A stretch of 64,000 bases of DNA, from NCBI GenBank assembly GCA_002286855.1, contig NRSV01000060.1, forward strand, positions 30,250 to 94,249. The letters run 5' to 3'. How positions within the stretch are numbered: the stretch's first letter is position 1; each line of letters begins with the position of its first letter. Positions 31,616 through 43,163 of this stretch are shown here, piece after piece. The notes beneath the pieces are model-generated. The model worked only from the letters and a program-made list of their open reading frames with translations, did no database searches and was not told the DNA's origin. The position numbers and the translations under genes were made by a program. The DNA comes from Bipolaris cookei. Taxonomy: Eukaryota > Ascomycota > Dothideomycetes > Pleosporales > Pleosporaceae.

Positions 31616-33408
31616 ACGTGGTTCACAAGCGAGCGAGCGTATCCCCACCAGCGCGTCAACGTCGAGACGTTATCACGCACTTTTACCACAATCAATAAAC
31701 TATTACAATATACCAAATTAATTATCAGAATCGCTACAATCACTTGCACTGTCTATCTCAACTACACAGGTACGAACGTTGTGTCCAGTCTGGTTGCAAC
31801 GCCCGCATCGCCTCTCTCCTCGCACTCTCTTCGACGCACTCTCACTACCACCACGACTACTACCTGCCTGTTCAGCTAGTACTTCTTGTACCTCGCCAAC
31901 ATTAAGAGTCTCTTCTATCCGTACGTATCGCCGCTTGCGGCTCTTGCGCTTTGTTGCTGTATCTAGAGCTGCTTCAAGGCTACCTACTTTCTCGCGTAGT
32001 AACACCATTTCATGTGCTATCTGTTGCGCACCTTTACTAAGCTGCGCAATCTTTTCGTCTAAAGAGCTTGTAGAAGACCCAGGGCAATTTCTTACTCTCT
32101 GTTGAATGAGAGTACTTTGAGCCTCGACTTCGCGCGCGTTGCGTGGTGTCTGCGCCTCCCAGGTAGCTGCCCGTTGTGGTGATTGTTTTGGCGTCTGCAC
32201 CACCACATCAAGCTTCGATAGCACGGCCTGTGGGTTATGTGGGACTAGACCAGCGCCTCTAAAGCCAGCTTGGATATTCTACTTCGTGATAGAATGCTCA
32301 AAAGCAGTGCTAAAGGTAGGTAGGAAGGTCTCCTTGCTAATATAGTTGGTGCGGTTGCGTGCCAAGCCCGAGATCACGTCGCCATACTTGCGCTTCAACG
32401 GCGAGAAGCAGACGACGTCAAGAGGCTGCAACAGGTGAGACGAGTGCGCAGGCATGCATAGAATAATAATATTCTTCTCCTTGCAAAGATCCTGAAAATC
32501 GACGGAGCAGTGGCTCTCGTGGCCGTCGATAACGAGCAGCCGATACCCACCTACAGTATGCCTCTTTGTATGGGTATCAAGGTGCTCTAACCAGGCAAGA
32601 GCAAGCTGATTATTCGTCCAGCCATTGGGACTGACTTCAAGGAACCCAGTCAGTAGGCAGGTCTTTGAACCAGACGTCGATAAGCACCTTGCCCGCAAAG
32701 ATAACGAAGGGGGGTAGCCGGCGACCTAACGCGCCTACGCCTTGGATTACAGTAACCCACTGACGGTTGCCTGGCTGTATCCGCTTCTTTTTGCCATATC
32801 CTTCTGAGCCTGTGATAACTAACTGTGATGATATCTTGCCCATCATGAAGCCAGTTTCGTCAAAGTTGTAGATATCGTCGTCTACGATACCCCACTTCTG
32901 CTTTGTCGCCTCGACTAGATCGAACCAGCGTTGGATAGCCACTGGATCTTCGCAGGCAGCTTGCTGGTGATCATAAGGACCGCTCCAGCGTGTACGGAGC
33001 TTAGGGGTTCGCTTAACAAAGTTATCAACCCAGTTCTTGCCAACAGGGTCGCTGGCGCGTTCATGCAGGAGTTTATCAGCCATTGCTCGAACGTCAGGCT
33101 TTGTAGGCGCAAATCTTCGTGTAGATTCTTCGAGAATACGCTCTACTATAGCCTCCTCTTCTAGCTTATTCAGGCGCTTTGAATTCGGTTCACAGTCGCG
33201 TCGATGCTTAAGAGTTGATTTAGGAAGATTATATATTCTAGCAGCACGATAACTACTTTGAACGCGTTGAATATTAATATCAGAAAGAGCAAGCTGTAGA
33301 TCTGCTTCAGTATAAGTAGATTGGGCGTTGTGTTGTTGAGGCATCTTGCGTTTTCGTCTGAACGTTGACGCGCTGGTTGGGATACGCTCGCTCGCTTGTG
33401 AACCACGT
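31616..33408 (-). mobile_element. Pogo-like DNA transposon 4 (zinc-knuckle type)
   Basis: The left end ACGTGGTTCACAAGCGAGCG and the right end CGCTCGCTTGTGAACCACGT are exact complements, and the pairing continues for about 40 bp. TA is present outside both ends (31614-31615 and 33409-33410). At 1,793 bp, with one minus-strand gene, it is the better-preserved relative of pogo element 3. Confidence 0.93.
31718..33344 (-). pseudogene. DDE_1 transposase with C-terminal zinc knuckle, nearly intact
   Basis: From ATG 33344: psq-type HTH (STYTEADLQLALSDI...YNLPKSTLKHR), CENP-B-like second DNA-binding region (PVGKNWVDNFVKRTPKLRTR), first Asp block DDDIYNFDETGFMMGK, second Asp block RLLVIDGHESHCSVDF, the third acidic region around HSSHLLQPLDVVCFSPLK, a coiled segment (EKIAQLSKGAQQIAHEMVLL) and a CCHC knuckle (CGRCNQTGHNVRTC). 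Two defects are seen: a one-base frameshift near 32643 after LPTDWV, and a TAG after FEHSITK near 32280 where Gln is expected. Otherwise it is complete, so inactivation is recent. Confidence 0.9.
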
Positions 33409-34760
33409 TACTTAGATTCATAAAACTATGCAAACAAACCTTTGCCGTGTTCTCTTACAAGAAAAAAAGAAATAAATGCTAATATATAACATGAATGTAC
33501 AGCCCATATACGCCAACACAAATCATACACACAAATCCCTATACTCACCCCACTTATCCCACCTTATCCCCCCATCTCTCCAACATCATCAATACTTCCT
33601 TATTACGTACCTACCCTACCATATAGTCGACACTCGCAATCAAGAACAAAAAGCAATTCACATATACACATTCGATCCAATCACTTCCCACCTATCTCCC
33701 TCCTTTCTTTCCCATCCAAGTACATGTACTTATCTCATCAAAACACGCAAACACACCGACTCTATAGTAAACCATCAACACTGCAAAACACAGCTACACT
33801 GTCACTTCCACATCCATATCCCTCCCATCCTCCTCGCACATAGCCTAAAGAGAAGAAGAAAAAAAGCGAGCACTCGACTCACCGGAACACTACAAGCGGT
33901 GTGTGTCCCAGCCCAATTTTTTTCTCACCTTACCTACTCTCGATCCAGCAGTGTGACATGGCGAGATATTGTCATGCATCCATTCCACTAGCTCCTTCCC
34001 TTTTCCCTTTTCCCTTTTCCGCTTTGCAGGAAAGAAAAAAATAATGAAGAGAAGAGGGGCACATCATGTAGTCGTGATTACTATTATTTTTTTGGGTAAG
34101 AAGGGGGGGAGAAAGGCCCCACTGGGTACCAGCACATGTGATGGCTGCAATATCATGTATACATTTAGCCACGGCACAAAATACCGATGTTTCATGTGCA
34201 AATATGCTATGGTGTAGAAAAGGGGGAATGTTATGACCGAGAGACTTGAGGGAAACCCCGGATAACTCCCGAATCTTGTGCGAGAAAAAAAAACAGTGGT
34301 AGGAACAATAATGTTTACGCCCGAGGTTCTCAATTGTCTCCGTAGTACCGAATCTCAAGCGAGCACAAAAGGTGGGTAGGGTACGAGAAAAAAAGCGTGA
34401 CCTACCTTTTCAGCCTCAACCTCAGCCGTTGGTAGTCAGGAAAAAAAATTCCATAGCATCAAGTGGTGTGACATCCGTGTCCCAACCAACCTCCATCGGC
34501 CTTCTAGAGTACACTTAGTCAGTCCGACCTAGAAAACTTTTCCATCGTTCAAAAAGCATCAAGAATCCGGGCACACTAGGCGAAGCAAAGAAAAGCTTTC
34601 CCACCACTCTAGCATTACTCATTATCCATGCCTGCGCTTTTCCGTTGCGAAAAAAAGGTTCAAACCAGGATCAGAGGCGCATGCACAACTGGGCGGGATG
34701 CTATGCATTAGCGCCCATGAAGAAAACTTTGATTTTTTCTTTCGCTGGCACTTGGAGATT

Positions 34761-34775
34761 GGGGGGGGGGGGGGG
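34761..34775 (+). repeat. Poly-G run (15 G)
   Basis: Uninterrupted G15, liable to length error and to G-quadruplex formation. Confidence 0.9.
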
Positions 34776-37659
34776 CGGCTACCTACCCGCAGCTAATTCG
34801 GAACGGACTTCAGGGCGAGTACTACTACTACCTTTGTACGAAGGGCAGGGCAGGGTAGGGGTAAGTATGTACTAGTAGAAAGGAAAAAAATCATCGACAC
34901 AAGAAAACCATGTGAACAGCAAGCCTCGGTTGGGCACGCACATGCGGGTCGGGCCAGCAAAGATTCAAACCCAAACATGCCAGAAAACCCACAATGAAAA
35001 AAATTAGAGCAGGTGAGGTTGTTCGGCAAAAAGAGGGTCCAGCTGAGGGAGCAGTATACACGGAAAAGGAGGCATGTGCTCGGATAAACCAGTGTTAGAC
35101 ACGTGACATTATCAAGATTCCCCAACAACAGCCTTACCCGCAAAAGCCGTTGGAATTGGTGGAGGGGTAGGTGTTCGCCCGAGCAAGAAAGCTCGAAAGA
35201 GAGATAAGTCGAGATCGACCGCATGACGTAACGAAAGCGGAAAGGGTGTCGATCTCCCAGGTAGGGAAAGTCTGTCTCTCTCTCGTGGCGATAAGGAACC
35301 TGGTTCCGAGGAAACCGAGGCGAGAACAGAGAAAAGAGAGTGATGGTGTCATAGACCCTGCGTTTTTGTTTTGTATCAAAGCATGATTGTCGCGTCAGAG
35401 TCAAAAGTATACTTATCCAGACATAAGTACGGGGGCGAGACCCCGTGATGGCAATGAGACGGTGGTATACTTGATGGATGACGGACGAAAGGCTGGAAAG
35501 GTGTCTGAGTAGGAGGCTGTGAGACATGCATCTATGTGCGTGAGAGCGTATGCTAGATGATACGGTATATACGGAGTCTGCTGATGTGGATGTGCAAGCA
35601 ATCCTGCATATTATTGTTATCGCCGGTGACTTTTGTTTTCTTCTGCTCTTGACTCCGGGCTAAATCCGGGCGCGCGAGCCAAACCCCACCCTGGAGAGGG
35701 GGGCCAGATGATCTACAATACAGGCGACATCTGGCACCGTGCTACGGTAATCGTCAAAGAGGTCTGACAAGGCGTCAAGCCACACCTTAGTCACTCTGGT
35801 TCCAAGTGGACGTGGGCAATTGTGCCGAGCGTGACAAGGCTGCCTCTGGTCCTGCTATCATCGCTAGGCCTTGCAGGTCAGCATAAGTATAGTAAAGTTG
35901 ACGCGTATAAGATGAGTAGCGGCGTTTAGGGAGGCATGGCATGGAGAAGGGCAGCCTATCTTGGTGTTGATATCGATTTGCTTGGTTGAGCACTGCCCAC
36001 GAGGTTGGGGCAAAGGCGATGGCTGAGGTAATGGTCAGATTGGGGCTGGCTGAGGTGTAGAGCATTGCCTTGTTTGATGCGCCAGGCTCCCTAATTGGCA
36101 GTCCATCTGCTCTGCGTGGGGAAGAAAGGGGCTCTTTTGCTAATGAGTAGCAGAGTCGAGACCGCCGGACGCGAGACAGTGCCAACTCACACCGAGTGAA
36201 TAGGGGTGAGCGAATGAGAAGGAGAGCGACAAAGTATGTTGTGTACATGGAGTCAAGGGGGTCTTCGCTTCACTTGAGCCCTGCATTACCCTGCGCATAG
36301 CGAGATTGGCGCGCATTTGGCCAGGTGTTCATTCTACTCTATTTGAGCCGTGGGTGAGGCAGTAGTAAATATGTGTGTAGGGGGATGTAGGTACGTAGTG
36401 TCGCATGAATATCTTGACTGCGCTGGCTCATAGGCTACACCGCTGCACATAGACACACGCACACAGCGCTACAGGCGCCGAAACGCCGTGTTGAAACCTG
36501 CTTTGACCGCGCAACGCGCACCGCCCTGTTTTGGGTCTTATTAACATGTTGCTGGGTATGCTCTGCTCTGTCTCGCGTTTGACGCCCATGCCACGTTGTT
36601 GTTTCGCGACATGTGTCGCATCGAGAACGGAGCGGGTACCGCTGTGGAGAGCGCGGGGAAGAAAAAAAGGGCGGCGAGATCAGCGCTGAAACTTGTGCGA
36701 TCTTGACCTTCTTTTCGTGTTTCCCTTTGTAGTAATTCTCGGACAAATGTGGGAATAGAAAGCAGCGGGATCTCGCGCAAGATGGGGCCGCGCAGATGAA
36801 GCTGCAAATGAATGATGGCATATGTTTGCGATACGAATTATCGCACCCCAGGAGTTCCGCTCCGCTTCTTCCCACCCCCTCTGGCCCGTGTTTCGCCCGA
36901 TCGGATGATTGAGACTCCCGACCCTCCTTCATCGAGACAAGTGATCGAGTCTGACCGGAATGCTCAAGAGTCCGAACCCCCTAGCACCATCCCACGCCCT
37001 ACACTTACGCCCGTATGCTCTCGAAAGAACCATGTCTGGGGACCTGGCCGAATTAATCCGACGAACTGCGGCGTGCGCTGTTGCACATGCTAGTATGTTC
37101 GTTCAAGACAGATGTTCCGCGTCAGCTGGCCATGAAGTGCAGACACGCGGGTCCGCTTCTAGTGAGTCAATGTACTGTAAAATATGCGAGGACACGAATG
37201 TGCGAGTAATTTTTGATTTTGCCCACAAACAATAATGCTGCCTGGTTGCCCGCCCATCAGAAAAGGCCTTTTGATTAGGCGAGCGTTACGAGGCAGCTGT
37301 CGCTTTCAGCCATATGTACGAGACGTGCCTTGGCCCTATTATCCACAGGTGCCACCACCTACGGGACTATGCGCGGACACAAGGGGCCAGGGTCTGCCGC
37401 ACTGGACAAAAGTCGGTCAACCCAAAACTTTGCACCGCTGGCCCCAATGCGACAGTTTTTCTAGCCTCGCATGTCAAACAAAGCGTGTGAATGAGGTGGT
37501 GTGATTAGCGTGCATGGCGCAGAGATAGCAAACCGTCACCTGATGCATTTGTGCAGATCGTTTTTTTAGAGTAGTACGACGACTGATCTTTGATTCATGT
37601 TCTAGCTAAGGGCGGGAGTCTCGACCAATCTGCTTGGGAGATGTCAAACCGCTCGTATC

Positions 37660-37696
37660 AAAATGTCCCAAAATGTCCCAAAATGTCCCAAAATGT
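37660..37696 (+). repeat. 10-bp tandem repeat AAAATGTCCC, 3.7 copies
   Basis: Three perfect AAAATGTCCC units are followed by AAAATGT. It lies about 250 bp beyond the stop codon of the acidic protein gene at 37949-38716. Confidence 0.9.
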
Positions 37697-37948
37697 ATCT
37701 CGTCCCATACCAATGCTCCAGAGTAGAGTAGTAGCCTTCCTGATATCCTCGTTGGCACTCCTCAGCGCTCTGCGGTCCATGCCAGTACCCACAAATAAAC
37801 AAACAAAGAAATGTCAATAACAAAAAGAAAAAAAAACAAAGGATATCATGCCGAAGACAATGCCACGCTATGCTGTTAAAATGAATCGCTTGCTTTAAAA
37901 AAATGCTGAATCGGAAATCATGAGGTCGGAACACGTCAATGTACTGGC

Positions 37949-38716
37949 CTAATAACTTGAGATGAGCGGAGAGCTGGTGTCCATGAACAGTGGCTGGTCG
38001 TGTTCCAGGTATTGTGGCTTTGGCTTGGTGTTGTAGAATGTTGTCGTGAGCATGCCCTCCTTGTCTGAGAAGTTGAGTGTCGACTGTGGTGGCGATGTTG
38101 GTGGCGACTCGTCGTCCGACTCCTCTTCGAATGTGAGATCGGGCGGTGATTGCGATTGCGAGGGTACACGGGTAAGAGCGAGTTCAGAGTGGTCCTCCAT
38201 GTCGTCGTAGAAGTCGTCCTCGTCCTCCGAGTCGTCTTCGTCAACTTCCATTGTGCTGATCTGAACGGGCGCTGCAGCGATGCGACGAGGCATGGGGATC
38301 ATGTCGAAGTCATCTTCGTTGTCGGAGTCGGAGTCGGAAACATCGTCGTCGTCTTCGTTGTCGTCGAGCTCCTCGGCAATGCTGTCGGCCCACTGGATGT
38401 GTCGGGGCTCCTCAGTCTTGGAGGCCTTTGCCATGGTTTGGTTGAACCATTGCTCCTGCTGGCGCTCGGCGTCTTGGAGCTCAATCATGAGGCTGTCGAG
38501 GAGGTTTGCGTGTCCGACGAGGAGGCGGAGGTTGTGATCGGCCCTGCATGCCTCCTTGCCGAGCTTGGAGCGGGCAGAGGCAGCAATGTAGTAGGTTTGG
38601 GTGAGAGACATCTTTTGCTTCTTGGCTGGTGGTGAGGCGACGAAGTGAGAGCGAGTGGTCTCGGCCGTGAAAGGCTCAAAGGAGGTTTGGATGCGGAGGT
38701 GTGATGAGGAAGGCAT
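37949..38716 (-). CDS. Conserved fungal acidic protein of unknown function
   Basis: One uninterrupted frame of 255 codons. The first 110 residues look folded and conserved, with the block MSLTQTYYIAASARSKLGKE followed by RADHNLRLLVGHANLLDSLM and IELQDAERQQEQWF, a helical segment that I believe recurs in filamentous ascomycetes. It could start at that inner Met (residue 36). Residues 120-200 are a strongly acidic Asp/Glu/Ser tract (ELDDNEDDDDVSDSDSDNED), and the tail is Ser/Pro-rich and likely disordered. There are no membrane segments or signal peptide. An acidic region of this kind suits a nuclear or chromatin-binding protein, but that is only a guess. It has about 4.5 kb of apparently empty DNA on each side. 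Confidence 0.8.
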   Translation of the reverse strand: MPSSSHLRIQTSFEPFTAETTRSHFVASPPAKKQKMSLTQTYYIAASARSKLGKEACRADHNLRLLVGHANLLDSLMIELQDAERQQEQWFNQTMAKASKTEEPRHIQWADSIAEELDDNEDDDDVSDSDSDNEDDFDMIPMPRRIAAAPVQISTMEVDEDDSEDEDDFYDDMEDHSELALTRVPSQSQSPPDLTFEEESDDESPPTSPPQSTLNFSDKEGMLTTTFYNTKPKPQYLEHDQPLFMDTSSPLISSY

Positions 38717-39902
38717 GGCTGCGTAGTTGTAGGCACAAAGTATAAGAAGGGCTGAAAAAATGTGAGTCAGTGTGGTTGTGACTGGATAGTGGCCGGGGTA
38801 TGACGAACCCGTTGTGCAGTAGCCGGGTTGGGGGAAGGTGATGCGAGGTTAGGATATGGATGCAGTATGTCGATGTCGATGTCGATGGTTGCTCGAGGTG
38901 ATGTCAAGACTATTGTGGACGGGACTGTTGGGCTTGGTGGAGCTGGTGGGTGGAGGGCCAGAACAGCAGAGGGCGGGCAGGCGTGTTTCTTATGTTTCCC
39001 TGACGCATGGAGGACGAGCATGATGGATAACGGGCGGGCGGGACTGTTGGCGTGTTTCCACCGCTCGGCCAAGAGCGGTGCTCAGCGCAAGGACGGATGC
39101 GGTGAGCTAGCAGACGATGATTCACACGACGTGACAGGGGTCCTAGCGTGGCTTACCATACCTTGCCTGTGTCCGTCGGACGTAAAGGCTTTCGCCCGTC
39201 ACCACGCGGAGCCCGAGCAGTGCGTGGTGGATGCACGTCGTCGACATGGACATGGACCTGGCTAAACGCCGTCGTCCAAGGTTTCTTTACTCCATCGGCG
39301 TTTACACATTACCACGCGAGGCATCCATTGCATCATCTATTTGTCCGCCCTGCTTGGCTGCCTGCTTTTTGCTTTTGGCCTCCTCGCTTTCGCCTTACCT
39401 TGCGCACCTTGGGCAGACCCTGCTGCTAGTATTTGGGGGGTGATTGTGCGCTGTCCGGCTAGAGGGTGCCTTGGGCGAGATGGAGCCCTGCCAGGCTGCC
39501 TGCTGGCTGTGGTTCCAGGATGCGCTGTCGTAAGGCTAAGCCACGGGCCTCCCCACAGGCTGAGCGGTCAGCCCTTCATCTGTGGCTGTTCGACGCGGCC
39601 CCCATCAGTGTCTTGCTTGCGGGACCTCTTACACCCTTCATTCTACTGCTAGTAGAGGGTTGGGCGTTGCAAGGCTGTCGGGCCCGAGCCTGCTGCCGGC
39701 GCCGGTCCTGGGATTACTGTCCCGACTGTGGTTCCAAAGTTTCTCGTACTACCTCCACCATATACACGTTCATATCAGCCAATCTCGGCAGGCCAGCCAC
39801 ACCGGCGACGGCCCTTGGCTCGCCTATCCGGCACGGTTGGTGCGGAAAAGCACTGTTCGGCCGACGAGTACGAGAGAGGCAGAGAACCTTGGTTACCTGA
39901 GT

Positions 39903-39936
39903 GCCTAGCTACCTAGCTGCCTAGCTGCCTAGCTAC
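39903..39936 (+). repeat. 8-bp tandem repeat GCCTAGCT, about four copies
   Basis: GCCTAGCT/ACCTAGCT/GCCTAGCT/GCCTAGCT in direct repeat. Confidence 0.8.
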
Positions 39937-40458
39937 TCGGGGTTCCGGGTATCCTCTCAACTTTCGTCCGTATGCGTATCCCCTACATTGCACAGCAGCA
40001 GCTGCCAGAAGCCACGATGCACGTCACCTGCACTCATCTGCCACTCGCTTCCACCCTTTCAACACGCCCATCCCCGCCTCTGACCATCTCATTACCACAC
40101 GGCCCAGGCGCATCGCACAATCATCCTCAATTGCAGACCCAAACCCACGATTACAAACACTGCCGCCCACGTCTTACCGTAGGGCGCGCGGGATTGGTGG
40201 AGACGTCGGCTTTGTCATGTGTGCTGAAAAATGCCATCTGACAAAGCCGCTAATTAGCAAGCCTTGCATGAACCGCTAGACTCCCAAACACATTACTGTT
40301 CCTCATACTGGATTGCAAATCTTGAGAAATTGCGTGCTCGCGTCTGGCGTCACTCCCCCGATCCACACGTCGGGCGCATTGCGACAGCAGACAGCGGCGC
40401 CATCCTCGCCGCCCGCTGGGCATCGCCTCGTAACAAAAGGCTGCTACACCATGTCGTG

Positions 40459-40507
<49 letters not shown>

Positions 40508-40510
40508 CAG
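40459..40510 (+). repeat. (CCAGAG)n microsatellite, about 8.7 copies
   Basis: A perfect hexamer array. It makes EPEPEP or QSQSQS runs in forward frames, which should not be mistaken for protein evidence. Confidence 0.95.
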
Positions 40511-43163
40511 TCAGATCCAGGGACCGACCAGGGACGTCGTGGCCGTGCGCTTTCAACACCTTGTCCCCGCTCCGCCCTTTTCCACTGCACTGGCGCACCA
40601 CTTCAAGGACGAACGATCCTAAACGAGCCAAGCCCAACTCATGGGCCCCTCCGCATGTCGCTACCCATAGCTTTTCCGACGCAATGCATGAGTGCTGCCT
40701 ACGCCCGCGACACGTATCCGCTATCCACTTCACCGCTGTGTTCGTCCCAGCCTAGACAAAACTACGCGATTGCCGAGTCTATGGCTGTCCGCGCTATGCA
40801 CACTGCGGCACCGTAGCAACGCAACGCTGCCATACCACGGAGTGTCATGTCGATACAATATCAGTCGACCAATTGCCAGATGCGGCATGGAGCCCAGCCC
40901 CGCGCTACTAAGCCACCACCGCTCTACGACGACCCCAATACCGTGTCAATATATTACTCCAAGGCGTCTATTCTCGCGACTGCGTACATACTTGCATGGC
41001 ATGCCTACTCATCCTTCAGTGGAAGTGAGGGCATTCGCGTATACGTATTGCTCAGCCCCCTCCGCATGCGACGTATTGACACACGCCTTTTCCGCGTCAA
41101 TATTCTCCATCACATTACTGTTCTTGGCAGGCGCTCAGATCACAGCCTTCGTATAGCCGGTGGCTGGAAAACGGCAAGCCACGCTTCCATGCTTCCGCTT
41201 CGAGTATTCTTCTCGAAGGCCCATTGCTTCCACCAACACTGACTAGCCCACCACAACCATGCACCGTACCTGCGACTGCGTCACGCTGCATGCCCCGATG
41301 CATTCTCCCTCCATGGATTACCCATCATTCCTTCTATGCATATTGCTGACATTCCTATCCTACCCGATTCTTCACGACATCTTGCTTGACCCCTGTTGAT
41401 TTATGAGTGACCAACCGACAACCTCCATGCATCACTAAGCGCCAATCGTCTCACCATTGGCTCCCAACATTCACACACATAAATTTCTGTTCAACGCTAA
41501 TCACTTGTATCATACCATGGAGGAATTGTACGAGAAACTCGTGCAGTCTGAAGCTTAACAAATCCCACAACGCAAACACTGGCAGTGGCATGTCGTCACA
41601 CTGCGCAAGCGCTTTCAAATGCATCGCCAATGCTTATCCAAGGTGAAAAGAAAGACGGTATTGGGACCCCAACTACCATGCCATTTGCTAGTTGCACGCA
41701 GAGTCCTTGTATCACGTACGCCTTTGACGTATTTGCTATGGAGGGTCCAGACTACGACATGATAAGCACTCAATCGCGATCGACCCAAACTTGTGGAATC
41801 CGGCATTCCCGTCAAAGATGTCATAGAAGCGACGAAAAGCAATCCAGTTCTAGACCTTATGCCCAGGGCCTGGCAACTTGCTTTTGATCGGATTGATCTA
41901 CAGCTGTACCGACAAGAAAAATCTCGGGGTAACCGAATGAAACAAAGAATGCGAAGCTCCAAGATTCGTCAAGAGAGCGACCACAAGGCAATCTACCAGG
42001 AAAGCAATGTATCATCTGACTCTGTTTGGTAAGAGGATATCGGCTCAAAGATCAACTGATAGTCGGATACACTAGACTTATCCCTACCCCAGAATCGCAA
42101 AATCAGGAACGCTAGCAATCTATTTCCGAGTGGTTCATAGCTTGCGTTTGGAAGCCCTTGCTGCCTTGTTTCGACACACAATCTTGCCTGGATCCCTAGG
42201 ATAATTCAGTTTCCCTTCGACCGTTTCACGCCCGTACTCTGGATTATGCCTGCAATGCGGCATAATAGAAAAATAGTGGGCTGGTTCAGGCATTAACGAT
42301 CGAGACAATCAGGGGTTGCCCGGAACTAATTCTCTTCTTCTTGACCAGGTTGCCGACTAGCGAGGAAATACAAACCAAGTCGCTTAGACGTACTCGACAG
42401 TGAGAGACTGTTGAGATGTCAAGTTTGGCGAGACTACTGAACATGACAAGTGCCCGGGATGTGCCTGACACTAAAATATATCATCATCCCAGCCTATACC
42501 TCAGGGAAAATGCCTGTCACGGATCTTGCAACTAATAGTGATCATCTCGCTGTTTACCGCTCGTTGGGCTGCAACACCTCAAACTGGTTTGTACCCTGCG
42601 GAACGTGCCGATAAACACATGTGGAGGAGCCCATTACCAACCCCCCTGAAGGGGTTCAACCCAGTGATTGAACCCACACAGTACGTGCTCTCAGTATGTC
42701 CACGATGGTTCTGCGAAATGTGCCCAATTGGGCTTCCAGCAGATCAACTTATCCCACTAGGAGTCGTTAGTGGCTGATGTTTGGGTTGATGCCATCTGTG
42801 TTGACACTGTTTGGGTTGCAATGGCGAGCAGATACGCGCCGAACCTGGTAATTCGAATAACAACTTGTTTAGAAGATCTTGTTCAAAATGACATGCAAGC
42901 ACTGGGTAACAAAGGATACGCAGTATGACGTAGCTATGTCCTCTAAATTAACATAGGGGATGCTATGTAAACAATGGAAGGCACCCCACGTGGCGCGGGC
43001 GTCGCGCGTTGCTACGCATGGTTAGCGCGAAACCCTTGATCACAACAAACATTGCATGTATGTGTATCAACACCAGCCATATCGCACCCGTATACCACAG
43101 TATTCGCCTACTGAGTTGTCAAGAGACTGGTAATCGCAAAACAATTGCATTTTCATACTCATC

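Larger units (their letters stand above)
33411..37948. other. 4.5-kb gene-poor interval downstream of the acidic protein gene
   Basis: No frame in this stretch has recognisable or convincing content; the longest (244 codons at 35527-34793 on the minus strand) reads like chance. It contains a 15-base G run at 34761-34775 and a 10-bp tandem repeat at 37660-37696. It could hold long untranslated or regulatory sequence or non-coding RNA. Confidence 0.45.
38717..43163. other. 4.4-kb gene-poor interval upstream of the acidic protein gene and NDC80
   Basis: No supported gene. The 39-41 kb part is GC-rich with many overlapping short frames but no recognisable product. It contains a hexanucleotide array (40459-40510) and an octamer array (39903-39936). 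It must include the promoters of two divergent genes, the acidic protein gene and NDC80. Confidence 0.45.

Noticed and set aside
33476..33991. 171-codon plus-strand frame
   Set aside because: His/Thr/Ser-rich composition produced by CA-rich DNA; no domain or conserved-looking pattern.
34793..35527. 244-codon minus-strand frame
   Set aside because: The longest frame in the gene-poor interval, but its amino-acid composition looks like chance translation, and it ends in a region next to a poly-G run; no domain is visible.
35787..36248. 153-codon minus-strand frame
   Set aside because: No recognisable domain, no splice context, no neighbouring exons in frame.
40264..40816. Frames with EPEPEP and QSQSQS runs
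   Set aside because: The runs are translations of a (CCAGAG)n microsatellite in several frames at once, not evidence for protein.
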